A stretch of DNA of 64,000 nucleotides. It comes from CATOSK01 sp963665735 (GTDB lineage: Bacteria > Chloroflexota > Dehalococcoidia > Lucifugimonadales > UBA3495). A program made the position numbers and the translations under genes. Below the pieces are notes generated by a model. It saw nothing but the letters and a program-made list of their open reading frames with translations. It searched no databases and was not told where the DNA came from. The DNA is taken from positions 186,001 through 250,000 of the forward strand of contig OY762444.1 of NCBI GenBank assembly GCA_963665735.1. The letters are read 5' to 3'. This document shows, one piece after another, positions 34,184 to 42,778 of this stretch (positions are counted from its first letter, which is position 1; each line of letters begins with the position of its first letter).

Positions 34184-34269
34184 TGGTGCCGAGGGAGGGA
34201 TTTGAACCCACACGTCCTAAAGGACACTGCGCCCTGAACGCAGCGCGTCTGCCGTTTCGCCACCTCGGC
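34184..34269 (-). tRNA. tRNA-Leu (anticodon CAG)
   Basis: 86 bases with CCA. Class II with variable arm GTCC-TTTA-GGAC. Acceptor GCCGAGG/CCTCGGC, anticodon stem CTGCG/CGCAG with loop TTCAGGG (anticodon CAG). T stem GTGGG/CCCTC has one U-U mismatch at the second pair. Confidence 0.95.
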
Positions 34270-34313
34270 ACTGGCCAAGTCTGTTAAAGAGCCGCAGCGT
34301 CCGGTGACGCCGC

Positions 34314-34389
34314 TGGTGGGCGATGGAGGATTTGAACCTCCGACCTCCTCGGTGTGAACGAGGCGCTCTAACCGCTGAGCTAACCGCCC
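34314..34389 (-). tRNA. tRNA-Val (anticodon CAC)
   Basis: 76 bases with CCA. Acceptor GGGCGGT/ATCGCCC, D arm GCTC/GAGC, anticodon stem CCTCG/CGAGG with loop TTCACAC (anticodon CAC), T arm GGAGG/CCTCC. First gene of the cluster after its promoter. Confidence 0.95.
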
Positions 34390-34411
34390 CAGGTTTCCTT
34401 GGGCAACCACA

Positions 34412-34441
34412 ATTATAGGACAGCCCGCCCCCCAACCGCAA
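34412..34441 (-). promoter_or_regulatory. Promoter of tRNA cluster
   Basis: Minus strand: TTGCGG (34441-34436), 18-base spacer, TATAAT (34417-34412). The perfect -10 lies 23 bases before tRNA-Val(CAC). Confidence 0.65.
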
Positions 34442-34744
34442 CCCTGACGAATGACATAACCAGGACAATCGCAATGTGGCTTAAGCGCTTAACCCTGAAA
34501 TTCATCATGTCACCCTGAACGAAGTGAAGGGTCTAAAATCCTCCACCAAAGACCCTTTTGGGAATCGGAGGGGCAGGTAAAAACCCGACCGTACCCGGCA
34601 AAAGTTTCAGATTCTTCGCTGCGCCCAGAATTACACACCGCCGGGCCAATTCTTAACGCGATTGCCCCGCCGCCAACCGTCTCAAAAATCCCCTCCCCCT
34701 GGCAGGGGGAGGGCCAGGGAGGGGGTCGAACCCAACCACCCCGC
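34442..34744. repeat. Intergenic P3-like and P2 repeats
   Basis: GTCACCCTGAACGAAGTGAAGGG-type P3 relative near 34507 and an inverted P3 fragment near 34605. P2 (CTGGCAGGGGGAGGG) near 34688-34725. No gene. Confidence 0.65.
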
Positions 34745-35494
34745 CTACTGCGCCGTAAATCCCCCGTCAATCACCAGTTCGCTCCCCGTAACAAAGGAAG
34801 ACTCCTCCGAGGCCAGGTACAGAATCCCCGCCGCTATGTCCTCCGGCGTCCCCAGCCGGCCCAACGGCGTCCGATTCACCCGCGCCTCCCTGACCTCCGG
34901 CTCGGCGTGAAACCGCGCCGTCATCGGAGTGTCCACAAACCCCGGATGCACCGAGTTGACCCGTATCCCTTCCTTCGCGTACTGGATTGCCGCCGACTTG
35001 GTGAGCAGCCGTACCGCCCCCTTGGAACTGTGGTACGCCGTCGAAGTCTCGCTGCCAATCAACCCGTATATGGACGAAATGTTGATTACCGAACCGCCCC
35101 CGTTGGCCCGCAGCGCCGGAATCGCCGCCTTCATTCCCAGGAAAACCCCCTTGGCGTTGACATCCATCACCCGGTCCCAAATCTCTCCCGTCGTTTCCTC
35201 CACCGTCGTCCGCCCGCTTATCCCGGCGTTATTCACCACCACGTCCAACTTGCCATAAGTCGTCACCGCCGCCTCCACCGCCCGGCTCCAGTCCGATTCG
35301 CTGGTAACGTCCAGGGCCACGAAAGTCGCTTGTCCCCCGGATTCGTTGATGTCAGCCGCCGTCTCCACCCCTTCCTCTTCCAAAACATCCCCTATAACCA
35401 CCGACGCCCCTTCCGCCGCCAACAGCCGCGCCGTGGCCGCTCCAATCCCCCGCGAACCGCCGCTGACCAAAGCCACCTTCCCCGAAACCCGCAT
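34745..35494 (-). CDS. Short-chain dehydrogenase/reductase (classical SDR)
   Basis: 249 residues. Cofactor motif SGGSRGIGAA (about 11-20), NNAG at about 88-91, catalytic Ser in VINISSIYG and Tyr/Lys in AYHSSKGA, then HPGFVDTPM. Ends LVIDGGFTAQ, all standard for NAD(P)(H)-dependent classical SDRs such as FabG-like or alcohol dehydrogenases. GGAGG precedes the ATG by eight bases. Substrate unknown. Single gene. Confidence 0.9.
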   Translation of the reverse strand: MRVSGKVALVSGGSRGIGAATARLLAAEGASVVIGDVLEEEGVETAADINESGGQATFVALDVTSESDWSRAVEAAVTTYGKLDVVVNNAGISGRTTVEETTGEIWDRVMDVNAKGVFLGMKAAIPALRANGGGSVINISSIYGLIGSETSTAYHSSKGAVRLLTKSAAIQYAKEGIRVNSVHPGFVDTPMTARFHAEPEVREARVNRTPLGRLGTPEDIAAGILYLASEESSFVTGSELVIDGGFTAQ

Positions 35495-35779
35495 TAGTTG
35501 TTTCCTCCCGGTTTACGGAATATCCCCACCTATCTTGAGTATGTCATTCCGAGCGCAGCGAAGAATCTAAAATTCTTGCCTCAACCAACCTTCGCCCCGG
35601 CCAACCCCATTGGCTCAATCCCCACCCCCTACCAGGGGGAGGGTTAGGGAGGGGGTAAAACCCAGCCCCCGGCCAACAACACCATCAACTTAACAATAAT
35701 CCAGCCGCCCCCGAAAACAACCCAAACCCACCCCAAAATAACTTATGTAAACGCTGCCCCGCGTAAACCCTTACATAAC
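35495..35779. repeat. Intergenic P3 and P2 repeats
   Basis: P3 near 35540-35575 and P2 near 35618-35658. 35690-35779 is AT-richer unique sequence with AACTTATGTAAACGC, downstream of hflX. No ORF. Confidence 0.65.
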
Positions 35780-36934
35780 CTACCTTGTGCGAACCACCCC
35801 CCCGGAAGATTTTATGTCCGCTGCCGCTCCGTTCCTCCCCGTCCCTTCCACCACCGTCATCGGCCCTTCCAGTTCCACCAGGCAAGCCTCCACTTCCTCC
35901 AGCAGTCCGTCCAGGTTCCACCCCTTCGCCGCCGAAATCATCACCTGCCGGGTTTGCCCCGAATTTGCTAGCAGGCGCCCCGGCTCTCCGCCGGCCCCGT
36001 CCTCCAGCAAATCCATCTTGTTCATCACCAGCAGCCGCGGCTTGTCCTTCAAACCCAGGTCTTCCAGCGTTTCGTCCACCACCTCCGCCTGCTCCGCCGC
36101 CTTCCGATGATTTACGTCAACTACGTGCAAAAGCACGTCCGAACCCGACAATTCCTCCAACGTCGCCCGGAAAGCCGCCACTACCGTCGGCGACAGCTTT
36201 TGGATAAACCCCACCGTGTCGCTCAACAGCAGTTCCCCGCCCGACGGCAGCCGGATTCGCCGCGTCACCGGGTCCAGCGTCGAAAACAACTGGTCTTCCG
36301 CCTCCACCCCGGCATCGCTCAAAGCGTTGAAAAGTGTACTCTTGCCGGCGTTGGTGTACCCCACCAGCGTAGCCATCGGGATTCCCGCCTTTTTCCGCCG
36401 CCCCAGGTGCCAGCCTCTCCGCTGCTTTACCTTGTCCAACTCATCCTGGATTTTCTGGATGCGCTGCCGGACAATCCGCCGGTCCGTCTCCAACTGCGTC
36501 TCCCCCGGCCCCCGGGTGCCGATTCCGCCCCCCAGCCGTTCCAGATGCGACCATTGGCCCACCAGCCGCGGCAAAAGGTACTGGTGCTGCGCTAACTCCA
36601 CTTGCAGCTTGCCTTCGTGGGTGCGGGCGTGCCTCCCGAAAACGTCCAGAATCAACGCCGTCCGGTCAATCACCTTCGTTTGTAGCGCCTCTTCCAGGTT
36701 CCGCTGCTGGGTGGGCGTCAACTCATCGTCGAAAATCACCACCTGGGCTTGGCGGTCTGCCACCAGTTCCTTTACTTCCTGCAATTTCCCCTTGCCGATG
36801 TACGTCGGCGTCAGGCGGTCAGACCGCTGGGTCGCCTCCCCCACGACTTCCGCGCCGGCGGCCCTGGCCAGGTACGCCAGTTCCGCCAGCGTGTCCGGCA
36901 AATCCCACAGGTGGGCGCGGTCTTTTACCTCCAC
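35780..36934 (-). CDS. hflX: Ribosome-splitting GTPase HflX
   Basis: 384 residues from GTG 36934. HflX N domain (TPTYIGKGKLQEVKELV, DDELTPTQQRNLEEAL), coiled linker with LGGGIGTRGPGETQLETDRR, then the GTPase domain: GYTNAGKSTLFNAL, the DPVTRRI switch, DTVGFIQKLP-like DTVGFIQKLSP, NKMDLL, SAAKG. The N domain of relatives starts earlier, and in this frame PEKALLVAVEV lies upstream of GTG with no ATG/GTG/TTG before a stop. An ATT at 36976 with GAGG six bases upstream could be the true start. Follows dapL on the same strand. Confidence 0.92.
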   Translation of the reverse strand: MEVKDRAHLWDLPDTLAELAYLARAAGAEVVGEATQRSDRLTPTYIGKGKLQEVKELVADRQAQVVIFDDELTPTQQRNLEEALQTKVIDRTALILDVFGRHARTHEGKLQVELAQHQYLLPRLVGQWSHLERLGGGIGTRGPGETQLETDRRIVRQRIQKIQDELDKVKQRRGWHLGRRKKAGIPMATLVGYTNAGKSTLFNALSDAGVEAEDQLFSTLDPVTRRIRLPSGGELLLSDTVGFIQKLSPTVVAAFRATLEELSGSDVLLHVVDVNHRKAAEQAEVVDETLEDLGLKDKPRLLVMNKMDLLEDGAGGEPGRLLANSGQTRQVMISAAKGWNLDGLLEEVEACLVELEGPMTVVEGTGRNGAAADIKSSGGVVRTR

Positions 36935-36994
36935 CGCTACCAGCAGCGCCTTCTCCGGGTCGGGATCCGTTGAAATCGGTTTCCTCGGAATGAC

Positions 36995-38173
36995 CTAACC
37001 CCCTTTCGGCGCCGGGATGTTCCAGTTTTCCAGCCGTTGACACCCCTTTTCCACCTGCTCATCCGGCGTGGTCAGTGACAGCCGGATGTACCCTTCCCCG
37101 TACTGGCCGTAACTCGACCCCGGCGTTACTACTATGTCAACCTCTTCCAGCAGCCGCGCCGCGAACTCCGCCGACGTGAACCCCTCCGGTACTCGCGGCC
37201 AGATGTAAAGACTGGACTTGGGAACTTCCACGCTAAGGCCCATCTTCCGCAGCGCCCCGATTACCCGGTCACGACGCCATTGGTAGATGGCTATGTTGTC
37301 GTCAATGCAGTCCTGCGGCCCGGTCAACGCCTCCATCGCCATTTCCTGAATCGCCTGGGGAATCCCCGAATCCAGGTTGGCCTTTATCTGGAACAGCGCC
37401 TTGATCATGTCGGCGTTCCCCGCCGCCATCCCGATGCGCCACCCGGTCATGTTGTAGCTCTTGGACAGGGAATGAAACTCAATCCCCACCTCTTTCGACC
37501 CTTCCACCTGCAAGAAACTGCCCGCTCGGTACCCGTCGTACCCGATTTCGCTGTACGCCGCATCGTGCAGCAGGGCGATGTCATGCTCCCGGCAGTAGGC
37601 AATGGCCGCCGCGAAGTCCTCGGCGGTGGCAACGCCGCTGGTGGGATTGTTGGGGTAATTCAGCCACATCACCTTGGCCGCCCGCGCCGCGTCCTCGGCG
37701 ATGGCGTCCAGTTCCGGCAGCCAGCCGTTTTCCTCCCGCAGCGGCATTATGTAACTCTCCCCGCCGGCGAACATCGTCCCAACGTCGTACACCGGGTACG
37801 CCGGATCGGGAATCAACGCCAGGTCTCCGGGATCAATAAAGCAAAACGCCGCGTGTCCGATGCCCTCTTTGGCCCCGATTAGCGGCAGAACCTCCGTATC
37901 CGGGTCCAGCCGCACCCCGAAACGGTTTTCGTACCACTGCGCCATCGCCCGCCGCAGTTCCGGAAGCCCGTCCGTTTCCGGGTAACGGTGGTTCGGCGGG
38001 TCTTCCGACGCCCGCACCAGCCGGTCAATTATCGGCTGCGGCGTCGGTATGTCCGGGTCCCCGATTCCAAACGTAACCACGTCCGCCCCGGCCGCCCGCT
38101 TCTCGGCGATAATCCGCGAAATCTCCACAAACGGATAGGGCTTCAATCTCCCCAAACGACTAGAAAAGTTCAT
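36995..38173 (-). CDS. dapL: LL-diaminopimelate aminotransferase
   Basis: 392 residues, PLP fold type I. N-terminal RLKPYPFVEISR, FGIGDPDIPTPQPIID and HRYPETDGLPELRRAMAQWY are typical of DapL-type enzymes. The PLP lysine is in HSLSKSYNMTGWR. YPNNPTSG and the C-terminal SSYGQYGEGYIRLSL Arg complete the active site. It converts tetrahydrodipicolinate directly to LL-DAP. The same-strand dapF two genes upstream supports lysine/peptidoglycan synthesis rather than another aminotransferase role. 21 bases separate its end from the in-frame stop that precedes the hflX N-terminal frame. Confidence 0.9.
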   Translation of the reverse strand: MNFSSRLGRLKPYPFVEISRIIAEKRAAGADVVTFGIGDPDIPTPQPIIDRLVRASEDPPNHRYPETDGLPELRRAMAQWYENRFGVRLDPDTEVLPLIGAKEGIGHAAFCFIDPGDLALIPDPAYPVYDVGTMFAGGESYIMPLREENGWLPELDAIAEDAARAAKVMWLNYPNNPTSGVATAEDFAAAIAYCREHDIALLHDAAYSEIGYDGYRAGSFLQVEGSKEVGIEFHSLSKSYNMTGWRIGMAAGNADMIKALFQIKANLDSGIPQAIQEMAMEALTGPQDCIDDNIAIYQWRRDRVIGALRKMGLSVEVPKSSLYIWPRVPEGFTSAEFAARLLEEVDIVVTPGSSYGQYGEGYIRLSLTTPDEQVEKGCQRLENWNIPAPKGG

Positions 38174-38188
38174 AAATCACCAGAAAAC

Positions 38189-38761
38189 CTACCTGAATAT
38201 CTCCCTCAAACCCAACTCAAAACCCGGCAACAGGTCCGACCTCAGCATATCCTCCCCGCCAAAGACTGCCGCCGACCGCGGTTCCTCCCCGTCCAGGGCC
38301 GTGATTTCCGCAGTTTGGGAGTACGGGTCGAAAAGCCAGCACTCCCGCACCCCTATCTGTTGATAGTCCCCCAGCCGGCTTGCCAACTCCCGCCGGGTAT
38401 TGCTGGGCGACAGTATCTCGATGGTCAACACGGGGGCCACTTCCACGAACCGAATGTCGATCACTTCCTCCCGAGTTTTCCCCGGCGCCTGCTGGGAATC
38501 CAGGTACAAAATATCCGGTTGACGGGTACGCAACGGTTCCCTCTGAATCAGCACATCCAACGGTGCCGGCAATACTTCCCCCAGGCCGTTCTGCTCAACG
38601 AAATCATCCAGCCGTGCGGTTATCCTCAGCAGCAAACGCTGGTGAAAGTAAGTCTGAGAGAGCGGCACCGACATCATCCCGTCAATAATCTCGTACCGCT
38701 GGTTCGTCTCCGGGAGAGCCTGCCACTCGTCGAAAGTCAGCTTTTTCGTAGCCATACTCAT
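38189..38761 (-). CDS. Uma2-family putative endonuclease
   Basis: 190 residues from ATG 38761, which overlaps the dapF stop as ATGA; longer reading frames overlap dapF. Uma2 (DUF820) PD-(D/E)xK fold: KLTFDEWQALPETNQRYEIIDGMM, the RTRQPDILYLDS strand with the catalytic Asp, then VLTIEILSPSNTRREL with the Glu and SRLGDYQQIGVRECWLFDP. Function is unknown but the family is widespread in Cyanobacteria and Chloroflexi. It sits between dapF and dapL, probably as a passenger in the operon. Confidence 0.88.
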   Translation of the reverse strand: MSMATKKLTFDEWQALPETNQRYEIIDGMMSVPLSQTYFHQRLLLRITARLDDFVEQNGLGEVLPAPLDVLIQREPLRTRQPDILYLDSQQAPGKTREEVIDIRFVEVAPVLTIEILSPSNTRRELASRLGDYQQIGVRECWLFDPYSQTAEITALDGEEPRSAAVFGGEDMLRSDLLPGFELGLREIFR

Positions 38762-39615
38762 GGCGACCGCCATTCCCCGCTGAATACTTCCTCCGCCGGC
38801 CCTTCCAGATACACTTCTCCCGACCCGTCCCATTCAATCGTCAACGTACCGCCCGGCAGGGTTATGTCAACCCTGTCCCCGGCATACCCCAGCAGTCGCG
38901 CAGCCACACCGATAGCGCAGGCCCCGGTGCCGCAGGCCATCGTCTCCCCCGAACCCCGTTCCCAAACCCGCGCCGCCAGCGTCCCATCGTCCTTCCGGTT
39001 CACAATCTCGAAATTCACCCGCCTGGGAAACAACCCGTGATGCTCAACCTGCGGCCCCACCGTGTGCAGCGGGTAGTCCTCCACCGCCCGCTCCACGAAT
39101 GCTACCGCGTGAGGGTTGCCCATCGAAACGAAACTCATCGGGATGGTCAAATCCCCCTGCTTGACCGGGTACTCCAATACCGGAACTGCCAACTCCCCGG
39201 CGGCCATGCCCAAGTCCACCGGAATATCCGCCGGCTCAAATCTGGGCAGCCCCATCGCCACCCGCGCCCCGCAAACCTGACCGTCCTGGTAAACCGGCGT
39301 AATCTCCCGCACTCCCGCCAGCGTGTCCACCGTCACCGCCTCCCGGTTTGCCGCCACCATCCCCCGTTCCAGGGCGTACTTGGCGAAACACCGGATGCCG
39401 TTGCCGCACATCTCACCTTCCGACCCATCGGCGTTGAACATCCGCATCTTCAAGTCGGCAACCTCCGACTCAAGCACCAGGATTAACCCGTCGCTGCCCA
39501 CCCCAAAATGCCGGTCGCTCATCCGACGCGACAGGCTCGGCCAGTCCTCTTCCATCCGTCGGGCGTCAACGTAAATGTAATCGTTCCCCGCCCCGTGCAT
39601 CTTCGTGAATTTCAT
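38758..39615 (-). CDS. dapF: Diaminopimelate epimerase
   Basis: 285 residues. The two catalytic cysteines lie in EMCGNGIRCFAKY (N-terminal half) and MACGTGACAIG (C-terminal half). KMHGAGNDYIYVD, SDGLILV and MGNPHAV are further family signatures. It epimerises LL-DAP to meso-DAP. First gene of a leftward operon dapF-Uma2-dapL(-hflX). Weak ribosome-binding site before the ATG. Confidence 0.94.
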   Translation of the reverse strand: MKFTKMHGAGNDYIYVDARRMEEDWPSLSRRMSDRHFGVGSDGLILVLESEVADLKMRMFNADGSEGEMCGNGIRCFAKYALERGMVAANREAVTVDTLAGVREITPVYQDGQVCGARVAMGLPRFEPADIPVDLGMAAGELAVPVLEYPVKQGDLTIPMSFVSMGNPHAVAFVERAVEDYPLHTVGPQVEHHGLFPRRVNFEIVNRKDDGTLAARVWERGSGETMACGTGACAIGVAARLLGYAGDRVDITLPGGTLTIEWDGSGEVYLEGPAEEVFSGEWRSP

Positions 39616-40036
39616 CCAACCCGGCCCCTGAAATCATGCTAGCGCAACCGCGCCCGCTATTGTACCACAGCCCCCTCGCCAACAATGTCCCAAAAAACTT
39701 CCCCCTGCACAAACCCAACGTCATTCCGGCGAAGGCCGGAATCCAGAAATCCCTCACCCCAAGCCGACGTTGCCTTACCCTTGTGACCTCGGATTCCTCC
39801 GCAGCGTCAACCCTTATAGTAACCCAGCCCCCCAACCGTCATTCCGGCGAAAGCCGGAATCCAGAAATCCCTCACCCCAAGCCGACGTTGCCATGCGCGA
39901 CAACCTACGCAATCCATCCAAAATCCCCCTACCAAGGGGAGGGCCGGGAAGCGGCTCAAACGTCCATCCAACCTATCCAACCCCCACCCCCATCCGCTAA
40001 CATTGACCCCAAACCCCCAACTCGGAAAGGTGCCCC
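39616..40036. repeat. Divergent intergenic block with two P1 copies in a duplicated unit
   Basis: P1 plus TCCCTCACCCCAAGCCGACG occurs near 39717-39772 and again near 39837-39893, so a roughly 120-bp unit is duplicated. A degenerate P2 lies near 39925-39955. The divergent promoters for dapF and the next gene are not obvious. Confidence 0.7.
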
Positions 40037-41050
40037 GTGGACATCGGCAAATTCCCCCCCGAACTGCTGGCAAAACTCCTGGCCAAAAACAACGTAACCG
40101 ACCCCCGCGTCCTGGTTGGCCCCCGCATCGGCGAAGACGCCGCCGTCATTGACCTGGGCGACCGCCTCCTTGTCGCCAAGACCGACCCCATAACCTTCGC
40201 CGCCCGGGACATCGGCTGGTACGCCGTCCAGGTCAACGCCAACGACCTGGCCTGCACCGGCGCCGTCCCCAGATGGTTCCTGGCTACCATCCTGGTGCCG
40301 GAGCGGTTCACCGAACAGGACGCCGAAGACCTTTTCGACCGGATTATGACATCCTGCGCCGCCCTGGACGTTGCCCTGGTGGGTGGCCACAGCGAAGTAA
40401 CCTACGGCATTGACCGCCCAATGATAATCGGAACCATGCTGGGCGAAGTTGACCCGGCCCGCCTGGTGCATACCGGCGGCGCCCAGGAAGGAGACAGCAT
40501 CGTTTTGACCAAGGGAATCGCCATCGAAGGAACCGCCCTGCTGGCCGCCGACCACGCCCCGGCCTTGCAACAAGCCGGCGTACCCCCCGAAGTAATCGCC
40601 GTAGCCGCCGGCTTCCTGCACAACCCCGGCATCAGCGTACTAGCCGACGCCCGGATAGCCCTGGACACCGTAAACGTCCACTCTCTCCACGACCCCACCG
40701 AAGGCGGCCTGGTCACTGCCCTGCGTGAAGTCGCCGCCGCCTCCGGCTTGGGCTTGGCCATCGAAGAGGGCAGCGTCCCCGTACTCCCTGAATGTCGCGC
40801 CGTCTGTGACGCCTTGGGACTTGACCCCTTCGGATTGCTGGCATCCGGCGCCCTGCTTATCACCTTGGCCGCCAACGAAGTCCCCAAGCTGCTCTCCGCC
40901 CTCGACCGTGCCGGCATCACCGGCTGGGAAATCGGGCAAATGCTGGCCCCCGAAGAAGGCTTGCTGATGATTAACTACGAAGGCGAAATCCTCCTACCCA
41001 ACTTCCCCCGCGACGAACTCGCCCGCTACCTCTCCACCACCCCCACCTGA
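40037..41050 (+). CDS. AIR-synthase-related protein (HypE/PurM-like)
   Basis: 337 residues from GTG with AAAGG close upstream. N domain: GPRIGEDAAVIDLGDRLLVAKTDPITFAA with the ATP-binding Asp/Lys pattern, YAVQVNANDLACTGAVPRWFLAT, and GGHSEVTYG. C domain: HDPTEGGLVTALREVA. This is the HypE-like branch, but the C-terminal Cys that HypE carbamoylates is absent (ends LARYLSTTPT), and there is no N-terminal Sec/Cys-Lys loop of SelD. It is therefore probably neither true HypE nor SelD. Function unknown. Single gene. Confidence 0.87.
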   Translation: MDIGKFPPELLAKLLAKNNVTDPRVLVGPRIGEDAAVIDLGDRLLVAKTDPITFAARDIGWYAVQVNANDLACTGAVPRWFLATILVPERFTEQDAEDLFDRIMTSCAALDVALVGGHSEVTYGIDRPMIIGTMLGEVDPARLVHTGGAQEGDSIVLTKGIAIEGTALLAADHAPALQQAGVPPEVIAVAAGFLHNPGISVLADARIALDTVNVHSLHDPTEGGLVTALREVAAASGLGLAIEEGSVPVLPECRAVCDALGLDPFGLLASGALLITLAANEVPKLLSALDRAGITGWEIGQMLAPEEGLLMINYEGEILLPNFPRDELARYLSTTPT

Positions 41051-41090
41051 ACCCGCCAACCCCACAAAGACGCGAAAAAATCCCCTTCCC

Positions 41091-41511
41091 TATCCCCAAC
41101 CCGTCATTCCGGCGAAGGCCGGAATCCAGAAACCCCAACCACGCCCGACGTTGCCGCAAAACTCAAAGCGTGTCCCAACAATAACCCCCGCCCGCTATCC
41201 CCAACCCGTCATTCCCGCGAAGGCCGGAATCCAGAAACCCCAACCACACCCGACGTTGCCGCAAAACTCAAAGCGTGTCCCAACAATAACCCACGTCCGC
41301 TATCCCCAACCCGTCATTCCGGCGTAGGCCGGAATCCAGAAACCCCAACCACGCCTCACCTTGCCCGCAAAACTGCAAGCGTGTCCCAACAATAACCCCC
41401 GCCCGCTATCCCCAACCCGTCATTCCGGCGTAGGCCGGAATCCAGAAACCTCAACCACGCCCCACCTTGCCGCAAAACTCAAAGCGCGTCCCGACAATAA
41501 CCCCCGCCCCC
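41091..41511. repeat. Tandem array, four copies of a 105-bp unit
   Basis: Units start with TATCCCCAACCCGTCATTCC at 41091, 41196, 41301 and 41406 (105, 105, 105, 106 bp). Each holds one P1 palindrome followed by CCCCAACCAC.CC..AC.TTGCC, CAAAACT.CAAGCG and AACAATAACCC. Copies differ by a few substitutions and by GAAG versus GTAG in the P1 loop. The block ends in a P2 hairpin at about 41505-41545. Confidence 0.9.
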
Positions 41512-41550
41512 TATGCAGGGGGAGGGTTGGGGAGGGGGTGAAAACCCCGG

Positions 41551-42525
41551 CTAACTCTCCCCCTGGTAAACCCCCAACGCCTCCTGCAATTGCCCCACCG
41601 TCACGTTGGCCCCGCTGACCACGACGGCAACCTTCCTCCCCCGCAGCCGTTCCTTCACCTTCACCGCCCCGGCCGTCGCCGTCGCCCCGGCCCCCTCCGC
41701 CAGCGTGTGCGCCTTTTCAATCAACAACCCTATCGCCCGCCGTATCTCATCGTCGCTGACCAGCACGAAATCGTCCAGCCGGTGCCGCAGAATCTCTTGC
41801 GGCAACTGGTATCCCCCAGCAGTCGCCACCCCTTCCGCAAAGGTGTTCATCGGCGCCTGCACCAACTGCCCCTGCGCCCAGGACAAGTAGCCCGCCGGCG
41901 CCGCCTCCGATTGCACCGCCATGACCTCAATGGCCGGGTCAATCCCCTTGGCGACGATGCACGTTCCCGCTACCCCGCTGCCTCCACCCAACGGCACTAA
42001 GATAACCTCCACGTCGGGCAGGTCTTCCACGATTTCCAACGCCTCCGTTGCCACCCCCGAAATCAGCAGCGGCTCATTCGACGGATGCACGTAGCGGTAT
42101 CCCTCTTCCTCCGCCAGCCGCTCGGCGTGCGCCCGCGCCTCATCGTACATCGAACCGTGAAAGACCAACTCCGCGCCCAATGCCCGCATCGCCGCCACCT
42201 TCAACGGATTCGCCCCTTCCGGCAAAGCGATAAGCGCCCGCGCCCCGAAGATGCGGCAAGCGCTGGCGATGGACTGTCCATGATTCCCGGTGGACGCCGT
42301 AATCACCCCCCGCGCCCGTTCCTCCGCCGTCAGGTGCGCCAGAAAGTTGATTCCCCCCCGCTGCTTGAACGCTCCCAACGGATGATATTCCTCGTGTTTA
42401 AGGTAAACCTCCGCCCCCAGAAAGTCGCTCATCCCCGCCGAATAGTGCAGCGGCGTCCGGGGAAGATACTGCGAAATAAGTTTCCTGGCCGCGTAAACGT
42501 CCCGCAAAGTCGGATGCTCCATCAT
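41551..42525 (-). CDS. Threonine/serine dehydratase-like PLP enzyme
   Basis: 324 residues from ATG 42525, preferred because GAGGGGAG lies six bases upstream; ATG 42570 gives 15 extra residues. Fold type II: PLP lysine in LGAFKQRGG, substrate loop STGNHGQSIA, phosphate loop PLGGGSGVAG and the C-terminal VVVSGANV. No ACT regulatory domain, so a catabolic-type threonine/serine dehydratase or a racemase of the same fold. Flanked by the tandem array and a P1. Confidence 0.88.
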   Translation of the reverse strand: MMEHPTLRDVYAARKLISQYLPRTPLHYSAGMSDFLGAEVYLKHEEYHPLGAFKQRGGINFLAHLTAEERARGVITASTGNHGQSIASACRIFGARALIALPEGANPLKVAAMRALGAELVFHGSMYDEARAHAERLAEEEGYRYVHPSNEPLLISGVATEALEIVEDLPDVEVILVPLGGGSGVAGTCIVAKGIDPAIEVMAVQSEAAPAGYLSWAQGQLVQAPMNTFAEGVATAGGYQLPQEILRHRLDDFVLVSDDEIRRAIGLLIEKAHTLAEGAGATATAGAVKVKERLRGRKVAVVVSGANVTVGQLQEALGVYQGES

Positions 42526-42778
42526 TAACTGCTCCCCTCGTTGCGCCGTCTGCTCCATCTGCTCCTGCATAACCGCCTTATCCTCAACCCTTGACTATAT
42601 GATTATGTGAATACTGGTCCAACCCGTCACACCCGCTCCATGAGAAAGCCATTCCCGCTCCCACCGTCATTCCGGCGAAGGCCGGAATCCAGAAATCCTA
42701 GCCAAAACCGACGCTGGTAGTCCAGTCCTTCCCCCTACCTAGGGGAAAGGGTGAAACCTCGGTTTTCAACGCATCCCC
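42526..42778. repeat. Intergenic P1 repeat
   Basis: P1 near 42665-42695 and a shortened P2 (CCCCCTACCTAGGGG) near 42731. Upstream of the dehydratase, TATATGATTATGTG near 42597 could contribute a promoter. Confidence 0.55.

Noticed and set aside
41091..41511. CRISPR-like array
   Set aside because: Units are 105 bp with conserved spacers and an internal palindrome; no short repeats with unique spacers and no cas genes.
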